A stretch of 64,000 bases of DNA from an uncultured Erysipelotrichaceae bacterium (lineage in GTDB: Bacteria; Bacillota_I; Bacilli_A; RF39; UBA660). The notes below the pieces were generated by a model that was not told the DNA's origin, made no database searches, and worked only from the letters and a program-made list of their open reading frames with translations. Shown piece by piece: positions 27,120 to 37,900 of this stretch. Location: assembly GCA_902768065.1 (NCBI GenBank), contig CACXJP010000002.1:17092-81091 (forward strand). The letters are read 5' to 3'. The translations under genes were made by a program, and so were the position numbers. Every line of letters begins with the position of its first letter. The first letter of the stretch is position 1.

Positions 27120-27262
27120 CACCAATTCGGAATTAGGCGAATTGGTCGCTAGTATCACACTAGCCAACCCCTTTTTATTCTTTTTGGAGGCTGCCCTCAG
27201 GGGGTGCAGCCTCTTAGTATGAAAAGTAAAAAAGAGATGTGGCCGAACATCTCTTTTTTTTT
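27120..27262 (+). ncRNA. Candidate structured small RNA (about 140 nt)
   Basis: Behind a good promoter, four perfect stems follow one another: ACCAATTCG/CGAATTGGT (27121-27146), GCTAGT/ACTAGC (27148-27164), GAGGCTGC/GCAGCCTC (27187-27213), and the terminator AAAGAGATGT/ACATCTCTTT with a T-run (27231-27262). The third loop contains CTCAGGGGG, resembling the TTCAGGGGG of the junction repeats. It does not match SRP RNA, RNase P, tmRNA, 6S RNA or a T-box as I know them. It is on the strand opposite to its neighbours. Confidence 0.6.
27229..27262. terminator. Bidirectional terminator
   Basis: The AAAGAGATGT / ACATCTCTTT stem with A-rich and T-rich flanks serves the plus-strand RNA candidate and the minus-strand gene ending at 27278. 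Confidence 0.8.
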
Positions 27263-27277
27263 ATTTTAATTAAATAA

Positions 27278-27790
27278 TTAGTCTTCAGTAAATTTATTAA
27301 GAATAAACATAAAGAAATAACCGAAGAAAAAAGCAAAAACTAATCCAATAATATACATTAATAATGACTTCATATTACCTTGAGTTATAAAATATGCAAT
27401 AAGAATAATTGCTATAGCAACACCTATCCATTTAAATATTACTAAAAACATAGATAAAAACTTATAAATACCATTATCAGAATCATATGTATAATATGAA
27501 CTTCCATCTTCATCATCTTCATCTTCATCATTGTCATCATCATCATCATTACTATTATCTTCTTCAATTTGAACATCTTGTACCTTAATAAATTCAGCAT
27601 AACTATCTTCATCATCTGTATTATCTACATAATCAGTATCATAATCATCATCTACTGTAAAGAAATTATTATATTCTTCCTCTTCAGCAGATAAAGTTTT
27701 TGAATTGTTCTCGTTATAAAAATTTTCATCATAATCTTCATCAATGTATTCTTCTAGATCTAATTCAAACTCCTTATTTTTTCTTCTCAT
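27278..27790 (-). CDS. Acidic protein with C-terminal membrane hairpin
   Basis: 170 residues from the ATG at 27790, which has GGGGAAGGG upstream; the longer frame to 27817 is not supported. Residues 1-100 are extremely Asp/Glu-rich (runs such as NDDDDDNDEDEDDEDG), then two hydrophobic helices at about 112-132 and 140-163. No family was recognised. It lies between the ncRNA and PFOR. A charged cytoplasmic tail on a membrane hairpin is all that can be said. Confidence 0.55.
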   Translation of the reverse strand: MRRKNKEFELDLEEYIDEDYDENFYNENNSKTLSAEEEEYNNFFTVDDDYDTDYVDNTDDEDSYAEFIKVQDVQIEEDNSNDDDDDNDEDEDDEDGSSYYTYDSDNGIYKFLSMFLVIFKWIGVAIAIILIAYFITQGNMKSLLMYIIGLVFAFFFGYFFMFILNKFTED

Positions 27791-27849
27791 TATAACCCTT
27801 CCCCTCAATGTGCTCATATTATACCATAAAATCTAAAAAAAAGCAAAGA

Positions 27850-27876
27850 AAAAGACCATTTAAGGTCTTTTTTTAC
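27850..27876 (-). terminator. Terminator behind PFOR
   Basis: The minus strand reads AAAGACC / GGTCTTTTT around TTAAAT immediately at the PFOR stop codon. Confidence 0.8.
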
Positions 27877-30800
27877 TCTTCAGAACTATCAGTTAAAGAT
27901 TGATAAAAATCATAAGTTTCCTCAGCTTGTTGTCTATTTTGATCTAAAAGTTTATCTCCTTCTTTATTAATCTTCTTTAGAGATCTATATCTATCCTCAC
28001 CTAAAGTAAATTCTTCATATTTAGTAAAATCAGCTTTACTATCTAATTTAAATTCTTTATTTTCAGGATTATAATGCAATAATGGGAAATATCCAGACTC
28101 AGTTGCAAGCTTTTCTTCATTAATTGAATTTTTCATTCCTTTAATAATTCCTTGCGCAATACATGGAGCATACGCAATTATAATACTTGGGCCATTATAA
28201 GCTTCAGCTTCTTTCATAACCTTAATAGCTTGCATAGCATTAGCTCCCAAAGAAATTGTTCCAACATATACATGTGGATAACTCATTGCAATTTTAGCCA
28301 AATTTTTCTTAGCAGTTTCTTTTCCGCCAGCAGCAAATTTAGCAACAGCACCTGTTCTTGTAGACTTAGATGCTTGTCCACCAGTATTTGAATAAACCTC
28401 TGTATCAAGAACTAAAATATTAACATTCTCTTTACTAGCTAAAACATGATCAATTCCATTATATCCAATATCATATGCCCATCCATCTCCACCAATCATC
28501 CATACAGACTTTGGTAAAATGAATTCTTTTAACTTCAATAATCCTTCTATCTTGGTATCATCAATTATTTCTAGTAAAGCATTAGCATTTTCTTCATTTT
28601 GTTCTTCACAATATGCCTTATAAATATCTTTTTCACTATTCTTAATTAAATCTTTATTATTTTTTATTAAAGCTATAATTTGTCCCTTTAAAGCTTCATC
28701 TGCAATTTTCATACCAAATCCAAATTCAGCATTATCTTCAAATAATGAATTAGCCCAAGGAATTGAATATGGCATAGATGGTGTACTTGCACCATAGATA
28801 GATGAACATCCAGTTGCATTAGCAACAATCATTCTATCACCAAATAACTGAGTTAATAATTTAAGATAAGGTGTTTCTCCACATCCAGCACAAGCTCCTG
28901 AAAACTCAAATTTTGGTTTAACAAATTGACTACCTTTAATTGTATTTGTAGGCATTACATTCTTTTTCTCTTTAGTATCATTAAATAAATACTTATATTC
29001 TTCTTCTTTTGCATCATCGTGTAATTCACTCTTTGTTTTCATAGTAAGAGCTTTTACACCTTTCTTACCAGTACATACCTCAGCACAAAGACCACATCCA
29101 GTACAATCAGGTAAACTTACACCGATTGTAAATTTATAATCTTTATCTTTAATATTTGCATCTTTAAGATTTCTTCTTACAGACTCAGGTGCATCAATTA
29201 CCTCTTTTTCATCAAGTAAGAATGGCCTTATAACACCGTGAGGACATACTAAACTACACATATTACATCCTAAACAGTTTTCACCACAATAACTTGGAGC
29301 AACATCACTACTATCTCTCTTATCTAGTTTAGATGTCCCTGCTTCTACTGTACCATTAGCATGATTTATAAAACTACTTACCGGTAAAGAATCACCTTCC
29401 ATAGAATCAATAACTTCAAATAATGATTTTTTTACTTCAACTTCTTTGTCAAAATCAACATTTGGAACTTTAACAGGAATTAAACACTCTAAAGAATTAT
29501 CTATTGCAGTAATATTCTTTTCAACAATAGAACCACCCTTATTAGCAAATTTAACACTTAAATTTTCTTTTATTTTTCCAACTGCAAAATTAAAATCAAT
29601 AATCTTACCTAATTTGAAAATAATTGTTTCCATTATTGTACTAATTTTCCCAGGAAGCCCAGCCTCTTTAGCAATTTTAGAAGCATCTAAGATAAACATT
29701 TTAATACTTCTACTCTTAAGTATCTGTTTATCATGATTACTCATCATAGCTAATACTTCATCAGGAGTATAACTAGTATTAAGAATAAACACACCTTTTT
29801 CTTTTATTCTATCTAGCATTTTAAGTCTTTTTAAATAACTATCCTTAGTACAAACAACAATACTAGCATCCTGTACATAATAAGTTGAAGAAATTGCATT
29901 TTTACCAAATCTCAAATGAGAAATAGTAACTCCACCACTTTTTTTAGAATCATATTGGAAGTACCCTTGAACATAGGCATTTGTATAAGTTCCAGTAATC
30001 TTCATTATATCTTTTGAAGCAGAAACCATTCCGTCACTACCATATCCATATATCAAAAATTCAACACTATTATTTGGTATTTTAAAATCTTCATTGTATT
30101 TAATACTTAAATTAGTAACATCATCATTAATTCCAACAGTAAAATTAGAATGAACCTCTCTTGTATCTAAGAAATCTAATACACCTTTAATCATAGCAGG
30201 AGTAGTATTCTTACTAGAAAGTCCATATCTACCGCCATATACATTTACCCTTGCATCAGATTCTTTTATAGTCTTAATAACATCTAAATATAATGGTTCT
30301 CCTCCACTACCAGCTTCCTTTGTTCTATCTAGAACAGCAATCTTCTTTACTGATTTTGGAAGAACTTTTAAGAAATATTTTGTACTGAAAGGTCTATATA
30401 AATGAACTTCTATCAATCCAACGGGTTCGTGTTTTTCCTTATATAAATAATTAACAGTCTCTCTTATTGTTTCACAAACTGATCCCATTGCAACAATAAC
30501 TTTAGTAGCAGATGGATCCCCATAATAATTAAATGGCTTATAATCTCTTCCTGTTATTTTATTTATTTCTGACATATAATCATTAACAATATCAGGAACA
30601 GCATCATAATATTTATTTCTTACTTCTGATACCTGGAAATAAATATCTTCATTTTGTGCAGTACCTCTAATTGAAGGATTATTAGGATTCATTGCTCTAT
30701 TTCTAAATTCAGATAAAGATTTTTCATCAATTAAATTTTTTAATTTTTCAGTATCAATTACATCAACTTTTTGTAACTCATGACTTGTTCTAAAACCATC

Positions 30801-31304
30801 AAAGAAATTAACAAAAGGAACTCCACCTTTTAATGCACTTAAATGAGCTACCCCTGTTAAATCCATAACTTGTTGTACAGAACTTTCTGCTAACATTGCA
30901 AAACCAGTTCCTCTAACAGCATAAACATCTTGATGATCACCAAAAATTGAAAGAGCATGAGTTGCCAAACTTCTTGCAGCAACATTTATAACACATGGAA
31001 GTAGTTCTCCTGCAATTTTATACATATTTGGAATCATTAATAAAAGTCCCTGACTTGCAGTATAGGTAGTTGTTAAAGCACCTGCTTGTAAAGAACCGTG
31101 TACCATACCAGCTGCACCAGCTTCAGATTCCATTTCAACTACTTTAACAGGTGTACCAAAATAATTTAATTTACCTTCACTACTCCACTTATCTGTAAAT
31201 TCAGCCATAGGAGAAGCCGGAGTTATAGGATATATTCCTGCAACTTCAGTAAACCCATAAGACACATGAGCTGCAGCTTCATTACCATCCATAATTTTCA
31301 TCAT
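27873..31304 (-). CDS. nifJ: Pyruvate:ferredoxin (flavodoxin) oxidoreductase
   Basis: 1143 residues, the single-chain PFOR. The N-terminal pyruvate-binding domain begins MDGNEAAAHVSYGFTEVAGIYPITPASP. Two ferredoxin-type 4Fe-4S clusters are visible: CGENCLGCNMCSLVCP and CTGCGLCAEVC. The C-terminal thiamine-diphosphate domain has GACAGCGETPY, NATGCSSIYG and the GGDGWAYDIGYNG / NTEVYSNTGGQ region. It oxidises pyruvate to acetyl-CoA and reduces ferredoxin, marking an anaerobe. GAGG precedes two adjacent ATG codons at 31304; it stands alone with its own terminator. Confidence 0.96.
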   Translation of the reverse strand: MMKIMDGNEAAAHVSYGFTEVAGIYPITPASPMAEFTDKWSSEGKLNYFGTPVKVVEMESEAGAAGMVHGSLQAGALTTTYTASQGLLLMIPNMYKIAGELLPCVINVAARSLATHALSIFGDHQDVYAVRGTGFAMLAESSVQQVMDLTGVAHLSALKGGVPFVNFFDGFRTSHELQKVDVIDTEKLKNLIDEKSLSEFRNRAMNPNNPSIRGTAQNEDIYFQVSEVRNKYYDAVPDIVNDYMSEINKITGRDYKPFNYYGDPSATKVIVAMGSVCETIRETVNYLYKEKHEPVGLIEVHLYRPFSTKYFLKVLPKSVKKIAVLDRTKEAGSGGEPLYLDVIKTIKESDARVNVYGGRYGLSSKNTTPAMIKGVLDFLDTREVHSNFTVGINDDVTNLSIKYNEDFKIPNNSVEFLIYGYGSDGMVSASKDIMKITGTYTNAYVQGYFQYDSKKSGGVTISHLRFGKNAISSTYYVQDASIVVCTKDSYLKRLKMLDRIKEKGVFILNTSYTPDEVLAMMSNHDKQILKSRSIKMFILDASKIAKEAGLPGKISTIMETIIFKLGKIIDFNFAVGKIKENLSVKFANKGGSIVEKNITAIDNSLECLIPVKVPNVDFDKEVEVKKSLFEVIDSMEGDSLPVSSFINHANGTVEAGTSKLDKRDSSDVAPSYCGENCLGCNMCSLVCPHGVIRPFLLDEKEVIDAPESVRRNLKDANIKDKDYKFTIGVSLPDCTGCGLCAEVCTGKKGVKALTMKTKSELHDDAKEEEYKYLFNDTKEKKNVMPTNTIKGSQFVKPKFEFSGACAGCGETPYLKLLTQLFGDRMIVANATGCSSIYGASTPSMPYSIPWANSLFEDNAEFGFGMKIADEALKGQIIALIKNNKDLIKNSEKDIYKAYCEEQNEENANALLEIIDDTKIEGLLKLKEFILPKSVWMIGGDGWAYDIGYNGIDHVLASKENVNILVLDTEVYSNTGGQASKSTRTGAVAKFAAGGKETAKKNLAKIAMSYPHVYVGTISLGANAMQAIKVMKEAEAYNGPSIIIAYAPCIAQGIIKGMKNSINEEKLATESGYFPLLHYNPENKEFKLDSKADFTKYEEFTLGEDRYRSLKKINKEGDKLLDQNRQQAEETYDFYQSLTDSSEE

Positions 31305-31351
31305 TTTATCAACCTCACAATCATAATAATTATATCATAAATATTAATAAA

Positions 31352-31384
31352 AAAAAGAAGAAGATTAAAACATCTCTTCTTTTT
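31352..31384 (-). terminator. Terminator behind the ADP-ribosylglycohydrolase gene
   Basis: AAGAAGAGATGTTTTAATCT and CTTCTT pair imperfectly on the minus strand, followed by eight T; it closes the toxin-locus operon. Confidence 0.65.
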
Positions 31385-32669
31385 AAAAATTCTTATTATT
31401 ATTTTTATCAGGATTAGAAACCTCTTCTTCTTGCCTTGATAACATCTCTTGGATAATATCAGATTTATATGAATTCATCAAAAAATTATACTTTATAGCT
31501 ATTAAATCTAACTCATCTTTTTTCTTTAAATTATTCTTCCATCTTTCAGGTATATTTTCTTCTCCATATAATACACCAGCTAAACTACCAGTAATTCCAC
31601 CAATAGTATCAGTATCATATCCAGTATTAATCGCCATCTTAACAGCATCTTCATAATTTTCTGTATTCATAATACTGTAAATAGCACACTCTAAAGTATC
31701 AACAACATACCCTGATCCATTAATATCTTCATCAGGAAGAGATGCAAACTTTCTACCAAGTAATTTCTTATGTGCTTCAAGTGCCTCTTTTGAAAAATAA
31801 CTATAATAATCTATATCTTGAATTCTAGAAAAAGCTAATTTAGGATTTTTAGTCTCAATAAGTCCTTTTAAAAATTCTGTATAAATAAAGCAACTCATTT
31901 TACTTATATCATGTCCATGTGTCAAAGCAGATGAATCTGAAATAACTTTTACAGTTTCTTCTTCAGAAAGATCTTTTTCAATACAGTATAGAGAAATAGG
32001 AAAAATTCTCATTAGAGCACCATTTCCATTATCTCTTATACCTTTTCCACCACTTTCAACAGCTGGCATTCCTCTTTTAAATCTACCTAAAGCATCTGCT
32101 ACTGTCCCACCTAAACCAAAAGGAATATCTAAAGAAGTATATTCTCCTTTCTCCCACCAATTCAGGTATGATTTCATAATATCATCATAATTTAAACCTT
32201 TATTTCTAACAATAGAATCCATGGTAGCATAAGTCATAGAAGTATCATCACTCCATGCACCTGCAGGTATTGTATCACTCCAGCGACTTCCAAAATTAAT
32301 GTTTGTATCATTTCCCATCATATCTTGAACATTAATTTTACGAACATCTTCTTTATTTAAGAATTCAACAGGTACTCCTAGCGCATCTCCAACAGCAAAC
32401 CCTATTAATCCATCACGTGAATAATTTCTATTTATTCTTTCAGGATAAACATTATCATAAAACTCATCCATTGGCTCCCATTCTAATTCTTCCTCAGTTC
32501 TAAGCAGGAAATCAACTGAATGATAATCCGTCAAATGCATTCCTGTATCTGCTTCTATAACAAAAGCTTTTTCATAAAACCCATCCAATGATGCCTTAAA
32601 ATCATTAGATAACATAAGAAGATTACCACTCTTTCCTATAATTCTTGTATTAAATGTTATTTTACCCAT
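31383..32669 (-). CDS. ADP-ribosylglycohydrolase (DraG/ARH family), probable immunity enzyme
   Basis: 428 residues. From residue about 84 the DraG core is clear: SRDGLIGFAVGDALGVPVEF, the metal-binding GAWSDDTSMTYA, GNGALMRIFP, LTHGHD and GYDTDTIGGITGSLAG. These enzymes cleave ADP-ribose from modified proteins using two divalent metals. The first 83 residues, with no DraG motif, are an added domain. It lies 17 bp behind an ADP-ribosyltransferase-like reading frame in the toxin operon. DraG-type immunity to an ADP-ribosylating toxin is known from the Tre1/Tri1 type VI pair, so the same logic is inferred here. Confidence 0.85.
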   Translation of the reverse strand: MGKITFNTRIIGKSGNLLMLSNDFKASLDGFYEKAFVIEADTGMHLTDYHSVDFLLRTEEELEWEPMDEFYDNVYPERINRNYSRDGLIGFAVGDALGVPVEFLNKEDVRKINVQDMMGNDTNINFGSRWSDTIPAGAWSDDTSMTYATMDSIVRNKGLNYDDIMKSYLNWWEKGEYTSLDIPFGLGGTVADALGRFKRGMPAVESGGKGIRDNGNGALMRIFPISLYCIEKDLSEEETVKVISDSSALTHGHDISKMSCFIYTEFLKGLIETKNPKLAFSRIQDIDYYSYFSKEALEAHKKLLGRKFASLPDEDINGSGYVVDTLECAIYSIMNTENYEDAVKMAINTGYDTDTIGGITGSLAGVLYGEENIPERWKNNLKKKDELDLIAIKYNFLMNSYKSDIIQEMLSRQEEEVSNPDKNNNKNF

Positions 32670-32686
32670 TTTTAATACCTACCTTT

Positions 32687-34991
32687 CTATAATACTCGCC
32701 ATGGAATTCCAAGAAGTTTAAGTTTGTCTTGAAGTGTTTGAGATGGAATTACAGAGAATATAACTTCCTTTATATTTTCAGCAGTCATAGCATGTGCTTC
32801 TTGACCATGTATTTGCAATTCAAGATATGCTTCACTATCCCCATTAAATAAATCTATAATATCAGCTTTTTCTAAATCTTGCAAAGTACTGTATTTTTCA
32901 GCAAATCCTCTAAATGAGCCACTATATTTTGGTTCAGAAATAGGAGCTGCTAATGCATGATCAAATTCATAATCTAAAGAATCTCCTATAGTAAATGAAG
33001 TAGTGTCTGATATTGCATCTTTATTAAATAAAACAACGCACTTATCAGCACCTGATGATCCTGACCCATACCAACTACCAGGGCCAGTTTTAATATATTC
33101 TTTTAACTCTACATCTTCAGCAGGGAAAAGCATTCCATAAACTGGCCTATCTACATAAGGAGTATCCAATGATAGTCCAAAAATACGGTATTCTGCACCG
33201 GAACGTTTATATCCTTTGTCAGTTCCGCTTTCAATAAACCCACTACTTTTTCCTGTTTCAAATTGATTCTTAATATATCCGCCATCCAAACACTTTTCAA
33301 GAGTTCCAATTCCTTTTCGTGTTCCAAATTCTCCACTTTCAATTACTTCTCTTACTTTCTTATCAAGAACTTGCTTCATTTCAATTTCAGAAACATTATA
33401 ATGTTTTGCAAGTTCTGAAATTTGTTTAGTAATTTTATTAGTCTCAAAACTATCTCTTATACCAATATCTCTAACTCTTTGAACAATAGTTTCATGAGAG
33501 AAAGGAGTACGATCCTTACCTAAAGTATATTTTTTTGCTTGACCACTTGAAACAAGACTCTACTACTTCATCCATAATATAAGATTTTGCAACTCTAATT
33601 TCTTTTAAACTTGCATCTGGGCTTGTAAGAGCATGCTCAGTTCTATATAAAGCATCATAATGATCCATTACTTTTGAAGATACTTCAAACTTCTCATTTT
33701 TAACTGAATCCTGTAAGGTTGAAAGCTTTGTATTATAATCAGCTTCAACTTGAGCTTTTCTAGCATCAATCTCATTTGAAAGTCTCTCTAATCTTTTTAT
33801 TGATTTTCTTCGTTTAAAAGGATTCCTAGAATTTTTATCTGCTTCTATTTGCCTTCTTCTATCATTAGCTTCAGATTCTATTTCAGATAGACGTCTACTT
33901 CTTTCAGCATCCAAATCCGCTTTTTCTCTTCTATATTTAGTGTCAATATCATCAAACTCTTGTTTATATTTTGATTCAACATCACGATACAATTTTTTAT
34001 TTTTAATACCTAAAGAATCAAGTTCTGCATCTTTTTCTGCTTCTAATCTTGCTTTCTCTTCACCTTCTGCATCGGCTCTTACTTTTTCATCGCCCTCTGC
34101 ATCGGCTCTTACTTTTTCATCGCCCTCTGCATCGGCTCTTACTTTTTCATCTCCTTCTGCATCAGCTCTTACTTTTTCATCGCCCTCTGCATCAGCTCTT
34201 ACTTTTTCATCTCCTTCTGCATCGGCTCTTACTTTTTCATCACCCTCTGCATCAGCTCTTACTTTTTCATCACCTTCTGCATCAGTTCTTACTTTTTCAT
34301 CTCCTTCTGCATCGGCTCTTACTTTTTCATCACCTTCTGCATCAGCTCTTACTTTTTCATCGCCCTCTGCATCAGCTCTTACTTTTTCATCGCCCTCTGC
34401 ATCGGCTCTTACTTTTTCATCACCTTCTGCATCAGCTCTTACTTTTTCATCGCCATCAACATCTATTTTTGTTTTCTCTTCAACATCTGCTTTTACAGTT
34501 CCTTCTGTATCGGCCTTGATTGTTGAATCTGTATCAACAATTTTTTTCGATGATGAGACGTCTATATCTGTTTCCTTAACAATATCATTATCTAATCTAG
34601 GTATTTCTCCTTCATCACCACGTACTTTATAATCTAATCCTTTTTCTACTCCAGACTCTTCCATAATTCTTGTTGTAGTTGAATCAACTTCACTTCCGAT
34701 TATTTTTGATGTTGTAATATCTTCATCACTTGCAATTGTCTTTGATGTTGTGATGTTTGCATCACTTGCTATTGTCTTTGGTGATGTGATGTCTGCATCA
34801 CTTGCAATTGTCTTTGATGTTGTGATGTCTGCATCACTTGCTATTGTCTTTGGTGATGTGATGTTTGCATCACTTGCAATTGTCTTTGCTGTTGTGATGT
34901 CTACATCACTTGCAATTGTCTTTGCTGTTGTGATGTCTACATCACTTGCAATAGTCCTTGGTGTTGTGATGTTTGCATCACTTGCTATTGT
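32687..34991 (-). pseudogene. Second toxin module (repeats, coiled coil, ART-like domain), broken by stop and frameshift
   Basis: The frame of the 1314-residue toxin continues in phase past its TAG (34992-34994) for 109 codons of 12-residue repeats, then 382 codons (34664-33516). An A7 tract at 33530-33536 (T7 on the plus strand) shifts it; loss of one A would join it to the 32687-33379 frame, whose homology already starts upstream of its first ATG (YTLGKD, SHETIVQRVRDIGIRD). The C-terminus has CVVLFNKDAISDTTSFTIGDS and YLELQIHGQEAHAM, paralogous to the first module. It reads as a duplicated, orphan-type toxin cassette. No good ribosome site precedes the internal ATGs at 34664 or 33379. Confidence 0.7.
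34068..34457 (-). repeat. Thirteen tandem 30 bp coding repeats (EGDEKVRADA)
   Basis: An exact 30 bp period with only third-position and a few other changes encodes 13 copies of a GDEKVRADAE decapeptide, one with Thr for Ala. It is a highly charged, probably extended or helical spacer in the second toxin module. The near-identical units make copy-number change likely. Confidence 0.95.
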
Positions 34992-34995
34992 CTAT
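34724..34995 (-). repeat. Eight tandem 36 bp coding repeats (TIASDxxITTxK)
   Basis: Eight units with period 36 bp encode TIASDADITTSK-like dodecapeptides in the same phase as the upstream toxin gene. The unit nearest that gene has TAG where the others have AAG or AGG, which is the present toxin stop. Degenerate relatives (DVSTTRMMGD) occur in the first module. Confidence 0.9.
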
Positions 34996-37900
34996 GATGA
35001 TATATCTACACTTTTTACACCACTATTTGACACATTTAATGATGTCGTAGGAGCATCTGAATCACTTAGTACTTTCCATGAAATACCCTTTGTCTCAAGT
35101 TTTTGTTTTATTGCATCAGACGGATTATCAAAGAAAACAACTTCCTTAACATTATGTGAATTCATAGCATGAGATGCCTGTCCATGAAGTTGAACCTCAA
35201 GATAATCATTACCATATTTTGGGAATAAATCTTCAAACGAAGCATTCTTAATTTCTTCTAATGAATTGCAACCATAGAATCTAGAAACACTTGTTCCGTT
35301 AAATTTAGGATCAGAAACAGGCGTTGCTGAAACAGTACGTCTATAATCATATGAATCTCCTAAAGTATATGTTGCACAATCAGAAACTGCATCTTTATTG
35401 AATACAATAAGACAGCCACCATTATCTCCCCTAGAATACATTTTAGCTGAACAATTTTCAACATAATCTTTAAATGCTGCAGATTCGCCCGGAAGTGCTA
35501 CTCCATAAATAGGTCTATCAACATATGGAGTATCCATATCCAAGCCAAATATCTTTTGTTCAGCTTGAGCACGAGCTATATGCTTTTTAGCAGCATCAGT
35601 TCCTATAAATCCTGCACTTGTACCCGTCTCAAATTGATTTTTAATATATCCACTATCTAAAATAGAATCAAGAGCATCAGCACTCCTAAATATACCAAAC
35701 TCACTATCATGTATTATAGATGCCATTTTTGAATCAACTACTTCTCTCATCTCATCAAAAGGAACCTGATATCTATCTGCTAAAGTCTCTATTGTATCAG
35801 CAACTCGTTCATTGAAAACAGCATCCTTAATAGACATATCTTTTACCTGTCCAACTATTGTTTCATGTGAATAACCAGGTCTTCCATCACCTAAATGATA
35901 CTCAACTAATTCTCCACTATTAACCTTTCTTGAAATTTCAGCATTAGGCTTAGATTCAGCATATAATCTTTCTCTAGTTGCCTTAGCAACTTCAATTTCA
36001 CGTGCTTCAAGTTCTTTAATACTTGCTTCAATTTCCGGAATAGTACGACCAGAGGTTCCAGTCTCTCCATACTGTAAATAAGTCAATTCATCTTTATCAA
36101 AGGATTTAGCAGCTTGGATTTCTCTAAGAGATGCATCAGGACACTCGATTGCATGTGTACTTCTATAATAAGATTCTACATGTTCTGGAGCCAAAGATTC
36201 TATTTTAGCCTTCCTCATATCTGTCGCTTCTCTTAAGTCAGCAATCTTAGCATCATACTCTGATTCAACCTTTGCAATTTTAGAGTTTGAAACATCTTCA
36301 TCTCCAACTGTTTTTAATAATCCTTCACTTTCTTTTATTTCTTTAATTTTTGCTTGTTTTTCAGTTTCAAGAGCAGCCTTTTTTCTTTCGAATCCATCTT
36401 CTATATCATCTAATGTCCTCTTTCTCATTCTTTCAACAGGACTACTTGAACCTCCCTCACTTGCAGTATCCGGTCTAATTTTCTCTTCACCTGCAACATC
36501 TACTTTTGTTCCTTCTTCACCTATAGCATCTACTTTTGTTTTTTCATTCACAACAGAATCTGCTCTTACTTTTTCATCAACATCTACTTTTGCTCTACCA
36601 TCTGTATCAACTTTAATAGTTGAATCTGTATCTCCTAATTTCTTAGATGATGAAACATCTATATCTGTTTTCTTTGTAGTACTATTATCTAATTTAGGTA
36701 TTTTTCCGTCATCACCATGTACTTTATAATCAAATCCTTTTTCTACACCAGAATCTCCCATCATTCTTGTTGTAGAAACATCAGTATCTCCCATTATTCT
36801 AGAAGTAGAGATATCAGCATCTCCCATCATCCTTGTAGGAACATTTACATCAGTCATACTTGCTACTTTTAACTCTGAAGCAGCAACTGTTCCTGCAGCA
36901 ACCTTTGCAGTAGTATCTGCTACCGCAACCTTTGCTGTAGTATCTGCTATCACAACCTTTGTAGAAGTATTTGTATCAGCTATAACTTTAGCATCATCAA
37001 GGACTACCTTGTCTGAAAATTTTGGTCTTGTTGATGTAGTAGTGATATCTGTATCACTTACTACTCTTGCTTGTGGAGCATCAGGTCGTACATTTCCTAC
37101 ATCTCCACCTGTCATTCTATATTCAACACTTCTTGGTGTTGAAACATCACCAACTACTCTAGAAGTTGAAACATCTGCACTTCCCATTCCAACAACAGTA
37201 CGTGGCTGAACATCTACACTTCTTGCTGCACTAGCAGTACTAGCAGATAAATCAACTGTCCTTGCAACTGTAGGAGTTGAATCCACTACTGCAACACTTC
37301 GTGTTCCTGCACTTAATGAAGTCTCTACTCTCGCTGGGCCACTATCCACATCTGTTCCTAATCTCTTTACGGTTGGTGTTGTATCTGATACTTTTATTGT
37401 TGTATCAGCAGACACAACTTTTCTCGTTCCACCTGTTGTTGAAGTATCAACTCTTGTTGGACCACCATCTACGTCTGTCCCTAATCTTTTTACAGTTGGT
37501 GTTGTATCTGATCCTTTAATTGTTGTATCTGCAACATCAACTTTTTTTGTTCCCTTTGATGTTGAAACCTCTACTCTGGTTGGTCCGCTATCTACATCAA
37601 CACTTCTTGCTGCTCCATCTATATCTACACTTTTTGCAGCACTATCTACATCTACATCTTTTAATGTTGTATCACTAAATAATTTTCTTGCACCATCTGC
37701 CCCTAATGCCAAAGCTCCAGTTCCCCCAGCTGTTGCTGTTGCCGTTGTTCCAACATCAGAACCAGATAATTGTTTCTCTTTCCAAGCTTTTCTTAATCCA
37801 AATATTTCTCCACCTGCTGAGGCTATTGAACCTATCGCTGCTTGAGTACCTACATTACCCCAGCCTCCCATACTCTCAAAGGCTTTCTGGTAATTTTCTC

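Noticed and set aside
27120..27262. T-box leader, SRP RNA or 6S RNA
   Set aside because: No T-box sequence, no GGAAG SRP loop, and no long central bulge; the downstream plus strand has no gene to regulate.
34049..34632. Two long plus-strand frames across the 30 bp repeats
   Set aside because: They are antisense shadows of a 30 bp in-phase repeat; any frame without a stop in one unit stays open. No ribosome site, and the minus-strand frame matches the toxin module.
34992..34994. TAG recoded as an amino acid
   Set aside because: TAG ends other genes here, for example the small element gene at 20045, and no tRNA or recoding signal was seen. A point mutation from AAG explains it better.
34068..34995. 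CRISPR array
   Set aside because: The 30 and 36 bp units are directly contiguous, with no unique spacers, and are coding in phase with the toxin.
34750..35172. Plus-strand protein of 140 residues
   Set aside because: Antisense of the 36 bp repeats and of the toxin C-terminus.
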